NCBI RefSeq assembly: GCF_046630445.1
Contig: NC_092333.1
Span: 706,705,001-706,769,000 of the forward strand
Reading direction: 5' to 3'
DNA: 64,000 bases
Origin: Rutidosis leptorrhynchoides
Taxonomy: Eukaryota > Streptophyta > Magnoliopsida > Asterales > Asteraceae
The translations under genes and the position numbers were made by a program. Below are positions 63,121 to 64,000 of the stretch, in pieces. The notes beneath the pieces were generated by a model. It was not told the DNA's origin. It worked only from the letters and a program-made list of their open reading frames with translations, and ran no database searches. Every line of letters begins with the position of its first letter. Within the stretch, counting starts at the first letter, position 1.

Positions 63121-64000
63121 TGATAATGCTAAAAACGAACATATATTTCATAGCATTATTCCTCAAGAAAGACAAGCTTTTAGTTGCAATTGTTCTATTT
63201 ACAAGTGATATTCGTTTAAATAATAAAAGGTGAAGACAAAAGACAGATTCGACGAATTGAAGATGCAAACGACCAAAAAGCTCAAAAGAACAAAAGACAA
63301 TCAAAGAGGTTCCAATTATTAATAAGAAACGTCTCGAAATTACAAGAGTACAAGATTCAAAACACAAAGTACAAATATAAAATTGTACGCAAGGACGTTC
63401 GAAAATCCGGAACCGGGACCAGAGTCAACTCTTAACGCTCGACGCAACGGACTAAAAATTACAAGTTAACTATGTATATAAATATAATATAATATATAAT
63501 TAATTATATTAATTATATATATATTATATTTATAAATAAAAACCGTCGGCAGAGAAAGACTCCAAGGGACTGAGCTGTAATTTCATTCTCCGCGACTCGC
63601 GGAGTTTGAAGGCAAAAATGCCGCGAGTCGCGGAGCCCCAAAAGTCGACTTTTCCTATAAAAGCAACCGAATTCTGATCGCAAATGATAATCTTTTTCTT
63701 CTTCTCTCATATATACGTAAAATATATATATATAATTTATATTTTAATTTTAATTTTAATTATAATTCTAATAATAAGGGTATGTTAGCGAATGTTGTAA
63801 GGGTGTAAGTTGAAATTCTGAACGTGTAACGCTACGCTATTTTTAATCATTGTAAGTTATGTTCAACCTTTTTACATTAATGTCTCGTAGCTAAGTTATT
63901 ATTATGCTTATTTAAAACGAAGTAATCATGATGTTGGGCTAATTACTAAAATTGGGTAATTGGGCTTTGTACCATAATTAGGGTTTGGACAAAAGAACGA
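63121..64000 (+). repeat. 3' LTR of the plus-strand Athila copy (partial, runs off the window)
   Basis: First 880 bp of an LTR that is about 1.99 kb in the sister copy at 48204-50191. Core promoter: palindrome pair at 63588-63604 and 63621-63635 and TATA-like CCTATAAAAGC at about 63653. Confidence 0.9.

Larger units (their letters stand above)
50721..64000 (+). mobile_element. Plus-strand Athila-type Ty3/Gypsy copy, 3' LTR running off the window
   Basis: Leader (about 50.72-51.71 kb), gag-pol (51714-57316), a small Zn-knuckle-like ORF (57490-57906), an intergenic stretch, a two-exon env-like region (59024-61044), a 3' non-coding region, polypurine AAGTGTGGGAATATT and a 3' LTR from 63121. No 5' LTR of this copy adjoins the leader. 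Frames are nearly whole with about two or three breaks overall, suggesting a fairly young copy. Lineage assigned from the protease/RT pattern (ITRSGTTL, ADLGASINLMP, VFMDDFSVFG) and the long post-pol region. Confidence 0.85.

Noticed and set aside
48204-64000. One intact plus-strand Athila element with 5' LTR at 48204 and 3' LTR at 63121
   Set aside because: The sequence right after 50191 is the continuation of the minus-strand copy, with an ATATT duplication on both sides, so the left LTR is a solo insertion.

Overview
The window is nuclear DNA from a flowering plant. It is AT-rich and full of retrotransposons, and its host genes have many short exons with GT-AG introns. The TRZ2-mtKAS gene pair and the Tekay-, Athila- and Copia-type elements indicate a eudicot. 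The long LTR families opening TGTGACRACCC look like those common in Asteraceae, but that placement is from memory and was not tested by search.

Layout. 1-3.8 kb: a Helitron-like tail, an intron-less hAT-transposase-derived ORF with a substituted catalytic Asp, and a CCCGCGGGT-rich nonautonomous element. 3.9-10.7 kb: a 3.7 kb solo LTR (5-bp TSD), a Copia-type LTR, LINE-like tails and a hAT MITE (8-bp TSD). 10.9-24.5 kb is a gene island of four host genes. These are a BPI/LBP-family lipid-binding protein (+, six exons, 489 aa), chloroplast-type tRNase Z (+, eight exons, 354 aa), mitochondrial-type beta-ketoacyl-ACP synthase (-, fourteen exons, 470 aa), and a UBL-WLM-PUB metalloprotease (-, seven coding exons, 567 aa). 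All splice models were assembled by eye and keep frame from ATG to stop. 25.3-26.3 kb: a MULE-like foldback element.

26.7-38.8 kb: a broken Tekay-type Ty3/Gypsy element whose gag is split by a 3.9 kb solo LTR of the same family as the one at 3.9 kb. 38.8-44 kb: a Copia remnant, partly copied in a recent 1.87-kb tandem duplication together with Athila LTR sequence. 42.6-50.7 kb: a minus-strand Athila copy carrying a plus-strand solo Athila LTR (48204-50191) inside a putative env-like-gene intron. 50.7-64 kb: a plus-strand Athila copy with leader, gag-pol, a small Zn-knuckle-like ORF, a two-exon env-like ORF and the start of its 3' LTR.

The host genes do not form an operon. Two act in organelles (chloroplast tRNA 3' processing; mitochondrial fatty-acid and lipoate-precursor synthesis), one is probably secreted or endomembrane lipid-binding, and one is probably a ubiquitin/CDC48-linked DNA-protein-crosslink protease. 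The least ordinary material is in the Athila copies: a conserved env-like intron, an LTR-promoter-like palindrome pair repeated just upstream of the env-like start, a recurring ACCGAAATT motif, and an accessory ORF. In the host genes the standout is a MITE whose target-site duplication overlaps an mtKAS splice donor.
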